NCBI RefSeq assembly: GCF_048544455.1
Contig: NC_133532.1
Location: 19,904,948-19,968,947, forward strand
Origin: Silene latifolia
Taxonomy: Eukaryota > Streptophyta > Magnoliopsida > Caryophyllales > Caryophyllaceae
Length of the DNA: 64,000 nucleotides
Direction of reading: 5' to 3'
Shown here one piece after another: positions 48,138-59,725 of the stretch. The translations under genes and the position numbers were made by a program. The notes beneath the pieces were generated by a model. The model did no database searches, had not been told where the DNA came from, and saw only the letters and a program-made list of their open reading frames with translations. Each line of letters starts with the position of its first letter. Within the stretch, counting starts at the first letter, position 1.

Positions 48138-49123
48138 ACAAAGACTCGACTTATGACTGACTAACCAAAAGGTTCAACTCACGGTTGGATTTAGACCTCG
48201 ATTCATTTTAGACTCGACAAAACGACATGACTCAAGCTGTCATAGCTCGATTCTAAATTGGACTCGGTGTGACTAAACCCGTGATTGGACTAACATAGCC
48301 CATAGGTTTAAGTGAAACGCAATAAATGGCCTAGCTTGGACGTTTCTGTGGACTATCCTAGACCAATTGGTCGACCAACTTGACTCGAATCCCAAGAGGT
48401 GAGCTTGGGTGACCCAACAGGGTCGTGTTCTAGACTTTTAGAACGAAACATGCCTAGCCAAACACGGCCAGGACCCGGACACGACTCGACGCATTTCATG
48501 CTTGGTTAAGGTTCGAGAAACGTTTTGGATTGAATTTAAAAAACGAAAGATCGATTTGAAAATGAGATTTAAAATGGGCAGCATGCCGGCTATAAAAGCT
48601 CATTTTGGGCCGAAAAATCTAGTCTTATTTGGGCAGCATTCCGCGTTTTTAAAACCATGCTAATTTTGACAGTAAGTTGTTCAAAAGTTCGGTTTTGAAA
48701 TGGACATGGAAAATTTGAAAAGACTCGGGAAATTCATTTCGCACATTGTCATTCTCATGTTATAAGGATGTATGCTCCTAGACATCTCTAAGTCTCGGCA
48801 AGTCTTCTACAAGAAGGTCTATGCCCTCCATCCTTTTTGGGTCTTATAGAGAAAGGGCCTTTAGGTAGAGTACCTAGAAGAGCGTCCCCACCATCAAGAA
48901 CCACGACGAGGAGGAGCGGAAGCAAGCAATGTGCGAGTTCCTGGCATAGTGGGACGTCGCCCCCCACGCATCACAAAGAAACGCTGGGACGGCCCGGGAA
49001 AGTCCTTAAGGGTTTATGCATGAATCGTAGCACTATGAGTAATGTTTTACTTTCCAATACTTTCTTTTCAAGTTTCACCTCGGAGGAAAAGACCCTAGAA
49101 ACAAAGTGTAACTAGTCCTCTTT

Positions 49124-49141
49124 TCCCCAGCGGAGTCGCCA
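49124..49141 (-). other. Primer-binding site of element A
   Basis: The minus strand reads TGGCGACTCCGCTGGGGA, three bases inside the 5' LTR, the same as in element B. Confidence 0.8.
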
Positions 49142-49144
49142 AAC

Positions 49145-52100
49145 TGTGGACAAGGCCCTCGGGAACTGCGTCCGCGGAATCCACACTAGGCATAATCGAC
49201 TCGAGGTTCTTTTGAATCGAATTAAGACCAATTAGAGTCGCCACCAAGTTTTATGGGAACTTGGAACCGTTCAAGTCAACTTTACACCTTTCATCGAAAA
49301 GCATAAAGCCAATCGACTACGAGTGATTAAAGATAAAGACTTGTACCCTATATCACTCGATTTGAATGACTCTCGTAATCCAATGGTATTTAGACGGATC
49401 CACAACCCATAGATCTTGAGTAAGGGGTGAGGGTACGTGTTAGGAAGCCCATAAGGACACCTAACCCCGCCCGTCAATAACGGCCTCTACTAAGTCAAGT
49501 GTCGGATTTCAAACAAGGTCATAGCTACTATGATATATGATATGCAAACATCGTTTTCAAAACCCTAACATGTGAAGTTTCTATGTCGATTTAGATGCAA
49601 CTAAACTAACTTTGTCAAAGTTGTAATTTAGCATGTGGGTTGATTGATCTAACAACATATAAGCGAAACAAACAAGGCTTAAGGGGAATGGGGGAGCCGT
49701 TGGGATCTACCCTTTTACAACCCAGGCATTTCATGCCGACACCACGAGAAATTAAAGATACAACTCGATCTAAAATACAACGCTATACACAAAACCATAC
49801 ACGACACATTACACGGCCAATTTGCCCTAGGGAAACGTGCACAAGGGGGGTGGCCCACGGCTTACATGACTCACGGCCTTGGGTCACTCCTCGTGATGCG
49901 TGCTTTCACTTAATCTTATCGAATTAGACATAGGGCCACACACCAAAGCATGCATTAGCATAAATCGGGCCATGTCGCTTTAAACAACATGCGATTTACT
50001 ACGCTTTTACACGAATTGGAGCACAACCATCTAACCAAATAAGACTAAGGTTTTTGAAGAAGCTTTTGACTCGATAAAAGTAAAACAAACTTGAAAGTTA
50101 CAACTCGATGAACAAACTATAAATTACAAGCTACGAAACGACAAAGAACAAATGATATAAAACAAACGAAACAAGAAGAGGCACGACCACCCTCACGGCC
50201 TAAAGCCACGTCCACCCTAGTTCCTAGGTTAGATTCATTAGTTAGATAGATTTGCGAAGCGATGCGGGATGTACATTAGAAAACGATGATAAAAGAGGTC
50301 AGAAAGCTTTGCCTAAAACCGGGTGCTCTACACGGCCTAAAGGGTCGAATTAGGTCAAGTTCGCTAATTAATTTAACTCATCGAGTGTTAATAAGAAGGT
50401 GCTAATCACGCACTCTTATACTAGCGAGAAATCATGTGAAAAGAGAGATGCATTCAATTAGATTAGAGAATTGTTGATCGATTTTAATGCTTGTGTCGAA
50501 GCCACCTAACGTGTCTAATTAGGTTATTAAATTGATCTAATGTCGTCTAAATAAGTCATATGTTAACAATCAGAGGTCGAACTAGCATGAAACGGGTCCT
50601 AGGGTAGGTCGAATTGGTCGAAACAAACGAGGGATCAAAAGCGAGGAACGAAGTTGTAAATCGTTTTATTAATGCCCTACCTTGAACACGAGGATATGTA
50701 AATGAGACGGGGTGTACGACCGAACGATGTGTCGGATTTCTTTCCCATCTCAAGTCAACGCGGGTGTTCGTGGTGGTACTTTAACTCATACTCGGACTAA
50801 ACTAGTTTCATAGTTAACGATAACAAACGATAAACAAAATAAAACGAAACAATAAAAAACAAGCATAAAAAAACGAAATAAAAGGGAGAAGAGGAGGATT
50901 TGATGCACCCTCAACCTACATGTATCGTTGACACCGTCTTGGGTCGTAATCGATCGTAGATTTTATCTCGAGAGGCCGTCGTCGACGAAGGAACAAAGCA
51001 AACAACACGTTTTTTTGCAAATCTGGACAGCGACTTTCAAACTGCAATTTCTCACTCGTTTCACGGTGAAAATTAGATTTAAAAGATGTTTTGAAAACTA
51101 AAAAGAGAGGAGAACAGAGATATTAAAACAATCCCTGCTCGTTTTGAATTATTGGGCACGAAAAACGAGCACAAACAGAACTGGACAGACAGGAAAAAGC
51201 CGCGAAAACAGAGTGTATAACACTCTGTTTTTCGAGGGAATTCGTGTACTCTCAAGGGCAATTTGGCTCGTAAATCTTTGTCTATGTGTAGATGGATGTT
51301 GTATGGTTAATTTGGAACAAGAAACTCGAATTTTGATGGAGGTTTGAAGGGAGAACGAACGGTTTCAAAGAAGACACACAAACTGATTCTCAGTTTGTAA
51401 GTCGGTTTTGTCTAGGGTTTTTGGGAGGCAATTAGGGTTTGTTTCTGGAGTTTAAAGCTTGTGAGTGAAGGTAGTATGTATGGAGAACTTAGAGGAATGA
51501 ATGTATGGTGAAGGGTGGGGGTATTTATAAGGAGTTAAGGTAGGGTTTTTAGAGGGGGGAGGCAGGCGGGCTCATTTGCGCATAGCTGCTGTCCAGCAGC
51601 TTTTGTGAGGGTTTGAGAGGGGTTTTCTTGGTGGTTAAGCTAAGATAATATGGGTAGGATACTAGGGTATGGGTTAGGGTTAATGGGTACGGGTTTTGGT
51701 GGTATTTGGAGCGGGTTTTGGGCTCGGGATTTGAGCTGCAAAACAGGGGGGCTGCTCGTGTTTTTGTGCGGGCTGTTGGGGGTGATTTGGGGCATGATTT
51801 GGGCCGTGGTTATGGGGTTCGAACTGGGGTTGGATGGGTAGAGGCTTAGGTTGGTTAGTGTACTCGAGATTCGTGCCAACTCGTAAAGAAAACGGGCTCA
51901 AAAACCGAGCTATAATCGAGCTCCAAAACGCTTGTTCAAAACGAGTTTTTTTCGATTTTTAAATCGATTTTTCAAATCGATTAACACATTAAAATAAATG
52001 ATTTTTCAAATCAAATACACTCATAAAATGATTTTTCAAATCAAATATTTATTTTATTTTCGATAAAATAAACTTGAGAAAATAAATTCTAAAAAGCTTT

Positions 52101-52323
52101 AATTTAAATATCATTTAAATTAATAAAATGAATTCACTTAAAAAAACATTAATTTAAATATCATTTAAAATAATAAAATACTTCATCGACGACGCCCATT
52201 CTACATCGTAAAACGAGCTCCAAATAATGACAATGACAACTAAAGAATACATGTGTCCTATCATCATCGGGTGTTTGTCGGGTTCTCTATAAATTCCAAT
52301 ATCGACGGATACGGGTATCTACA
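49145..52323 (-). repeat. 5' LTR of element A
   Basis: 3179 bp, starting (minus sense) TGTAGATACCCG and ending GGCCTTGTCCACA, with a TATA box at 51522-51529. It is followed on the right by the target duplication atttc. Confidence 0.93.
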
Positions 52324-53810
52324 ATTTCAATACTACGAGCTTATTATTTCTAATACATTAATTAATTCTCTATTTTTGTAGCAAAATTACACTGTCATGC
52401 TCTGTATGGGGGACACTATACAGATGAATTTGGTTTCATCAAAGATTAGAATCATCCTCTGATCAACCAATAATAGTTTTATGCAAAATGTTCAACGTAA
52501 CACTTGGAACGGTAAGAGACATAAAACTTAAATTGTTCAATATATTCAAATGACATAAAACTCCATCTTTTTTTGTAATTTAACAATACACCCTTGGTTG
52601 CTTGATCTCTACGTCAACTGATATCTGATAATGTGAATACAGTGAAATGAGTACATTTTTTTTCATAATAAGATGAATGTAATAGATAAGATAGATGATG
52701 GCAGATGTAATCGTGTTTTTGTTAATGAAGATGGCAAAAATTGCCTAATTGGGGATATAATTGGGAATATAATTATTATTGTATATCGCTATTAATCTTT
52801 TCAATAGTAAGTCTTTGTTAAGACCATACTATCCGTCTTAAGCTTAAGACGAGTAAGACGTTAAGTACATAGCAGTTTAGTTTATAAAAAGGAAAAGCAA
52901 TATATTTGTCTTATACACACATGTTGTATGAATGTATGATGTCTTAAACTTAACGCAAATGCCGTCTTAAATGAGAATTGTGATCTTTCAGTTGGTACAT
53001 TTTTTTTATTAACAATTGTATGTATTTTATATCGGAAAGACATAATGTCACACCGAAATTACTAATGCCATTCATGTTTGTGAGACAGTTAAATGCAAAT
53101 TAGGTTAGATTTGCAAGGATAATCAATAAAATGTAATTATCATTTGAATTATTGGAAGATTATTTAACCCAAACAATGTTGTACTGAGTACTTAACGTCA
53201 CTCTTTAACAACAAAGTTGAAAACAAAGAAATAGATGATATAGAATTATCAAAAAATTAATTTAGATACTTGGTATTATTTTAAATTTGTATAAGTTGGA
53301 GTGACTTTAAAAATTTATCTAACAACTAATGCATAACATTATGACATTGAAAGGTAATGAGTAAATAAGGTGTTAGCAAAAAATGTTTTATCTATTTTAC
53401 TTTATCGTTCAATCTCCCATTCTAAATTAGCAGGACAAAATGATTTACAATGTCGAGAGACAAGTGTTAACATGACCTAATAAACAAAAAAACGTATTTG
53501 ATGTCTTAAAAGGCGAAATGAATGAGCGGTGTTGACGGTGGAGGTCGTGATAGTAGAGGGGTCACGATGGGTGGGTAATAATGGGGTGAGGAGTTGCACA
53601 TAAGGTTATGAGAAGGGTTTGGGGTCGCGCATGGGGTGGGGCCGGGATGGTGGTTATGCTGGAGGTGCGGGATGTAGGGGATGGTGGAGGCAAGATAGGG
53701 CAGGGTAGTTATAGGATGTAGGATATAGATTGCAATGGGTGGCTAGTTGCGGGGGCTGTTGAGATAGGGGTTGAGAGGGATATCGTGGTCTAATGTGTTG
53801 GGTGCTATCA
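52324..53810. other. AT-rich sequence without a recognisable gene
   Basis: This is the right-hand continuation of the site into which A inserted. It holds an 18-bp perfect palindrome cgtcttaagcttaagacg (52834-52851). A G-rich stretch on the plus strand lies at 53516-53800. No open frame was trusted. Confidence 0.5.
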
Positions 53811-55200
53811 TGATACGCGGAATTTTCGTCGTTTCCGGATAAAAAACTAGCCCAATTAAGTAGTATAAAAGGGGTCGAAATCCACGAGGATGGTGTGGGC
53901 TTACACAAGGTTTGTTCGAGTCTAAGTTTGGTCTAATAAAAAGAGAGAGATGAAATCGATTGAGCTAGAACTAAGCAATTAAAACAAGCAAGGTAAGATG
54001 ATAAGATGTAAACTATTGATTAAAAACTAGGGTTGTCGGGTTCCCCTAAGCAAGCTAAGGTAAGAATCAGTATTGAAGGGTAATGGGTAATTATTGGTCA
54101 AGAAAGCTAATTTCTTACACTTTCCTAAATATGGATACAAAGCTCTCACAAAGCATCCAAATTTGATGTAAACACACTATCAATCATCTATGTAAACTTT
54201 CGTTCTACAAGACACTAAGCATAAAATGGAGAAAAACATGAACTTTCATTCACACATTCCTACAAACACCTTATATGCATGTTAACAAAAGCCAAATAAT
54301 TTACCCAATTACAAACATTAACACGCCATATTCATCCCTTAATCCTTACTTAGGTTTTCCCTAAATCCTAGGGGATCACTACTCACACATACTCGAAGAG
54401 AAAACGTAAACAATTGAAAGGAAGCAAATAAACATGATGGTAAACATGACAATACTTGAATCAACAATAAAGATCGATGTAATTAGAAATGTAAACAATT
54501 GATAAATAAACTTAACAAGAGAAGTAATTATAACGACAATGAAGAAAGGTTGAGTCTTGTATTAATAATGGAATAAATCTTTCAATCTTCTTCAATTACA
54601 ACCTAAATACTTAAGAGTAAACTAATGAGACTAAGTAGATCTATGCTAATTAAGTAGATAATTAAGGTTTGATTAAGGAAAGATTAAGACTTTGCTTAAG
54701 GAAGTTGCATAAATTTAGAAAGAATTCTAGATCTAGGGTAATGTCTCGAATGAAAAGAGGGAAGGGGTATTTATAGTTTACAATGGTTTAGGTCAAAAAT
54801 TACAAGAAACTGGAAATGCGGAAAAAGGAGTCTGGGTCGGCTGACCGGCCGCCGGCCATAGACCGGCTGGGAAATCCCTGCATTTTCTCGTGAGTTCTTG
54901 AATAGCAGTTATGCTGGGCCGGCTGCCGGCCATGGACCGGCTCTTGGCGGGGGGGGGGGACTCTCTCCCGGTGGACCGACCGGCCGGGAGTCCTTCTTTG
55001 ATTTTCTTCAACCTTCTTCATCAACCTTCTTTGCTAGCTCCTTTAGTCCTCTCGGGCTCAAAACCTGCAAGGAGAGACATAAGACTCGTAGAACGGGACT
55101 AAGGGTATAAAATAAAAGCTAAAGAGGTCAAAACCGTCTAGATTAGGGACAAAATGAATAGGGAAGAAGGGGGGAAATGGTACAAAATAAGTACACGTCA
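53811..55200 (-). repeat. Probable 3' LTR of the minus-strand gypsy-like element
   Basis: It starts (minus sense) TGACGTGTAC after the presumed polypurine tract and is taken to end ...CGTATCA at 53811. A GC-rich self-complementary region sits at 54837-54990 (gccggctgccggcc, accggccgccggcc). The ends are inferred, since the partner LTR is not in the window. Confidence 0.5.
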
Positions 55201-55977
55201 AAAATCCACACACTTAACCTTTACTCGTCCCCGAGTAAGTGAGCAAAACTTGTGACTCTTATTTGCCCCTCTACCTAATTTAAGCTAATTATATCCGATG
55301 ATAGGCAATTAACGGGTCTTCTCCGTCCCTTCAACTTACAACGAAACACAAATGAGGTATGTGCTCCCTTACAAGGCAAGTAGGGGCTTGCGGATATTTT
55401 TTGACACATCCAACATTTAAGTACAAATCAAAATATAAGATGCATCACAAAAAGCCAAACCGCTTTCCTCATCTAAGCGGCCGTTTTTGTTTCAAAAATG
55501 AAAGGCTTAGGTCGGGAGATACCGTCTCAAAATTCCAATAAGGTGCCAACCCCTAAGGGTGGCACAAGCAACCCAAATGTGACCACACAAGCTAAAGAAA
55601 CACATTCTAAGGTGGAAAAGGGGAAGGAAGGCTAGTCCTACAAGAATTACATGACACGACTCAAGATTCAACCAAGAGAGACCCATGACTAAGGGGACCT
55701 AGACTACCGACTTCCTCGCGGTGTTCACTTGTCGCACATTTGAAGAACGGGTGTTTTCTTGTACAAAATGTAACCAAAACACTGTCCTACTACAACTCGT
55801 GAACCGTGCCCGCAATCTAATGTGTAATCCTATCCTATGACCATGTGAGATGTAAAAAGGAAAAATGCACATAGAATGAATCAAAGGGTGGTAACGGGGC
55901 TTAGGGATAGGTCAGAACGGGATTGGTGCAAGCACCGATTGGATAATGTGAAGTTCATATCAAGGAGTTGTCAAAAT

Positions 55978-56210
55978 CCCTTCTTCCAAACCTTATTACA
56001 ACAAATGAGTAACGTCTACAGCCTAACAAGAATTTGCTTTCCAAAATCAAGGAAAAATTGTGTAAACCCGACTCACTTTGGAAAAACATGAAATGATCCC
56101 CTTATTGCAACAAATGAGTAACGTTTACACCCTAACAAGAATTTGGTTTCCCAAAATCAAGCAAAAATTGTGTAAACCCGACTCACTTAGGAAAAACATC
56201 AAATGTCCAC
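55978..56210. repeat. Tandem duplication of about 110 bp
   Basis: Two adjacent copies (about 55978-56092 and 56098-56210) sharing acaaatgagtaacg, aattgtgtaaacccgactca and gaaaaacat, with a few changes. It lies in the pol-less internal part of the minus-strand element. Confidence 0.85.
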
Positions 56211-56530
56211 TTTATTTTGCAGCGCCTTTTTCTACTCCTTTAATGATGCTAAGGAGTGTTGCTTGGCTTTTTCTCATCAAACATAATTTAAATACATAAC
56301 AAGTAAAATTCTCTTTTTCTTTTCACCCTTTTCTTCTTTTCTATTTTTCTTTTCTTTTCTTTGCCAAAAACATCTTATTCAAGTAAGATGCCAAATTAGA
56401 GACCAAAATTTCAACACAAATGAATTGTACACATCCATTAAACTAACACTCAATTCCCTTTCTTCATACTACCACAAACTCATAGACAACTTTCTTGATC
56501 AAGGTTGGTTGTTTTTGGGTTGTAGTTAGT

Positions 56531-56950
56531 AGGGCTGGGCACCGGTCCAAAATCGGAGCGGAACCGGTTTAGACCAGAACCGGAATCGACAAAATTCATG
56601 GACCGGGATTGGACCAGATTACAAAAATTCCGTACCGAAAAAATTCCGGTCCAAGACCGGACCGGACCGGTTGGACCGGAATTACCCACTTTTTCAAATT
56701 CCGGTCCAAAAAATCTGGTCCATTGGACCTGATCGGACCGGAATAAAAATACAATTTTAAGAAAAAATGCAAATAACAATAATTCCGGGCATTCCGGTCC
56801 AAACCGGTCCGGACCGGACCGAAAACCGGAATCTTGGAAAATGGTGGACCGGTGACTGGACCGAAATTTTTAATTCCGGTTCCAGTCCACTGGATTTCGG
56901 TCCAGACCGGTCCATTTTTCCGGTCCGGACCGGATTATGCCCACCCCTAA
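56531..56950. mobile_element. hAT-type MITE rich in CCGGTCC/GGACCGG
   Basis: The 8-bp target duplication tagttagt is exact (56523-56530 and 56951-56958). The ends agggctgggca and tgcccacccctaa are inverted repeats of the plant hAT type. The 420-bp body is crowded with ggaccgg and ccggtcc in both orientations, so it can fold extensively. No transposase. Confidence 0.9.
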
Positions 56951-57762
56951 TAGTTAGTATAGGAAGTATGCCAATTGAACTAAGGCTCAAAAGGGGTAAA
57001 CAAAATTGAGGCTAGTTTGAAGGGTCGAAACAAATGCAATTTGGCAATGTGAGGCTAAAAATATACATGCAACGAGTTTTTTCATAAAATGTGCACAAAA
57101 ATAGAACTCACGGTCTAAGGAATGAATGACACATTTATGCGTATTGACATGACACGTCTCGCGAGGAGACCTACTCACAATCCTAAACGGGGGGTCGGGT
57201 ATGGATGAACCGACCCCAAAGGAGGCTCTATTCCTTACTTATAAGTAGCTAGATTGAAGTCTAGGCCTAACCTACGGTCCTCTCAATCTCACAAGGTGGT
57301 CAAGACTTGTTAGACCTGCCCTTTTTCCCAAATACTAACCATATGGACACGAGTGCGAGCCACGAGGAAGGGGAAGGCACAGTTGGGGCGTATCTCATCA
57401 TAGGGATCATACTCCCTCCCTAGACCACATTTTAGCCAAACATTTATATACAAACTCAATGCAAAACATAAGGAAATACTACACATATTCACAAATTACA
57501 AATGCATGCGGAAATGTAAATGGCATGAAATTGAAACGTGCAACACAATTGTCTAAATCCTAGCAGCACATCAATACCAGAAACCACAAGTTCCCCAAGA
57601 GAACATCCAAAGCACAAAATTCCGTCCTCCTTCATATATTTAACAAAATAAAGGAAGGGGGTAGTAAAGAAGAAAGAGATAGGAGCGGTTATACCAATCG
57701 TCTTCTAGTATCCTTTTGCTTCAAATGTTCCTTTCCTACTTGTTAGACAAAACATAAATATA

Positions 57763-58039
57763 CTCCCCCCGATCCAGACAGATGGTAACACTTACCTAAA
57801 ATGGATGAACCACACCAATGGTAACATACCATATTTAGCATGAAAAATGTCTAAATTACCCTTACATCCACTACTTATTTACAACTTTACTATCTATTCA
57901 CCCACTTACCAACTACTTATTTAATCCACCTAAACCCATGTAGCCCCAATCAAACTTTCCTACTTTACCCCTCACTTTTCCACCTTTTCTTAAATAACCA
58001 CTTTTTCCCTATGTTACCATTTGTCTGGATCGGAGGGAG
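57763..58039. mobile_element. Stowaway MITE (Tc1/mariner type)
   Basis: The target duplication is TA (57761-57762 and 58040-58041). The inverted ends are ctccccccgatccagacaga and its partner (tgtctggatcggagggag), about 30 bp long and continuing into tggtaaca. Length is 277 bp. The CTCCCTCCG-type end is the Stowaway hallmark. Confidence 0.92.
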
Positions 58040-58854
58040 TACAATGCAATATTTTTGGATTTTTGAATTTTTTTTAAATTTTTAGGCATTTTTGAAATTT
58101 TCTCAAATTTACAAGTAGATATATACAAATATATACAAATATACACAAAGTGGATATTTTCCTCCCCATACTTAAAATTTACATTGTCCTCGATGGAGCG
58201 AAATGTAGGGAAGAAATAGGCAAAATAAAAGACATGTTTTGTATTTTTCAAATTTTCTTGAAATTAAAAACTTGTTTTTGTAATTTTTGTAATTTTCTCA
58301 AAATCGAAATAACATGTTTTTGATTTTTTTTTTTGGGCCTCCTCCGCACACTTGATATTTACAACCTCCAATAACGGAGGAAGTGTGGTTAAGAGGCAAA
58401 TTTGAAATTAAAAGAACATATTTTTGGATTTTTTGAATTTTTGAAAAATAAATAACATGTTTTTGGATTTTTTTTAAAATGATAGAATTTCCTCTCCACA
58501 CATATTTATTTACATATTTTCAATGGAAATAAATGTATGGAGGAAATTTAGAAATGAATTACATGTTTTTTGAAGATTTTCTTGTTTTTTTTCAAATTTT
58601 TAGTAGTTTTTAGTTAAAGAAATGAATGCTTTAAGTCTAAATGGAAAATTGAAGTACAAATGCAAATTACACTATATGAATGCAATCCTATATGTGACAA
58701 TATATTATATGTAATTGAATACTAATACAAGCCTATATGAATGCAACTATAGAGACTAGCTAAATGCAAACTAATCTAATTATGCATGAGAGATTTGAAT
58801 TTAGGGGATCATACTTGTGTTTTGGATTTTCAAGTGGGAAGCAAAATGCAAGGC

Positions 58855-59645
58855 TCAATCAAGATCTGAGCCATAATCCACGAGTTCCTCTTCATCCTCT
58901 TCATTATCATCAACTACTTTTCCTTTGCCACTCCCTCCATCATCATAGCCGCCACTTCCTTGGTATCAACCATCACTATACCCTCCAAAACTACTTCCTC
59001 CGCCATAACCACTTCCGCCACCATAGCCACTTCCACCACCATAACCACTATCATAGTCAACATATCCACTATCACCACCATAGCTACCTCCTCCACCATA
59101 ACCACAGTGATCATCATAACCACCTTGGCTTCCTTGACCACCATATAAAGAATCAACATCAATGAGGTTGTCATGACCTCCCGAACCTCCTTGGTCTTGG
59201 TAACCCGCTCCCGACCCACCAGTTTGGAAGGAAGGGGAACAATAGTAGTCGGGTCGTAAGTTGAGGCCGCCATGAACTCCCGGTTGGCTATACCCTCCGT
59301 TTGGCAAGTTGAAGAACGAAAGGAAGGGGCCATCGGGTGGTACCATCCTCTGGGAAGCATAATCCTCATAGACCGGATAATTGCCTAGGGCTTGGTCTAC
59401 ATATAGCTTATCAATATTTTGGTGAGCACAACCCAAGGAGTCGTCAACTTGCTCAAAGCGGGAGTTGACGTGGGTGCGGAAATCATCAAGTGTGGTTTGC
59501 ACCATTCTGATCTGGAGGTTCATTTGCTCCAGAAGCTCCATGAGTTGGGGATCCACGGTGTGGTATTGAGGCGGTTGGCCGAGTATAGAGGTACCTACAA
59601 GATAAGGGGCGTCATAGGTGAAAGATGATTCGGTTGGCCCCCGGG
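58855..59645 (-). pseudogene. Gag-like protein with Gly/Tyr-rich tail (minus-strand element)
   Basis: The open frame from about 59645 (ARGPTESSFTYDAPY) continues through the ATG at 59556: MDPQLMELLEQMNLQIRMVQ, a heptad-like helix, RFEQVDDSLGCAHQNIDKLY, then a Gly/Tyr-rich tail with repeated GGGSGYGGGSGYGG. A single TGA at 58966 interrupts it, and the same frame continues to an acidic end (DDNEEDEEELVDYGSDLD) and a stop at 58855. The upstream part is cut off by the LTR at 59726. It looks like the C-terminal half of a gypsy gag; the family is uncertain. Confidence 0.6.
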
Positions 59646-59725
59646 CGTTTGTCCCGTAAGTTTAAGCGTTATGTGCTTGTTGTCGGGATGTTGGAGCGGT
59701 AGCTTGGGCAAGTGGAAGGAAATAC

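Larger units (their letters stand above)
28790..52323 (-). mobile_element. Element A: large gag-only LTR retrotransposon (outer, nested host)
   Basis: On the minus strand the order is: 5' LTR (49145-52323), primer-binding site, leader, gag N-terminal part (to 47649), an interruption by element B, gag C-terminal part (36046-34979), a 3-kb non-coding region, and 3' LTR (28790-31966). The 5-bp target duplication is atttc (28785-28789 and 52324-52328). Without B the element is about 11.9 kb. No protease, reverse transcriptase, RNase H or integrase motif is visible, so it must depend on another element. It fits non-autonomous LTR elements that keep only gag, often called TR-GAG. Confidence 0.9.
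53811..59725 (-). mobile_element. Gypsy-like LTR element, minus strand, interrupted on the right
   Basis: An LTR-like block at 53811-55200 is followed (towards the right) by ACTCGGGGACGAGTAAAGG on the minus strand next to TTAAGTGTGTGGA, a form recalled from the 3' end of Athila-type elements. Then come 3.6 kb without pol and a gag-like frame (58855-59645). At 59726 a plus-strand LTR cuts it. The left LTR boundary is approximate, and the 5' LTR lies outside the window. Confidence 0.55.

Noticed and set aside
52834-52851. 18-bp perfect palindrome cgtcttaagcttaagacg
   Set aside because: A single isolated copy in AT-rich DNA with no neighbour to give it a role; possibly the tip of a decayed MITE, but no TIR or duplication was found.
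53516-53800. G-rich stretch as a coding region
   Set aside because: Only short frames with biased composition; no motif.
58764-59165. His/Thr-rich plus-strand ORFs
   Set aside because: Antisense shadows of the Gly/Tyr-rich minus-strand frame.
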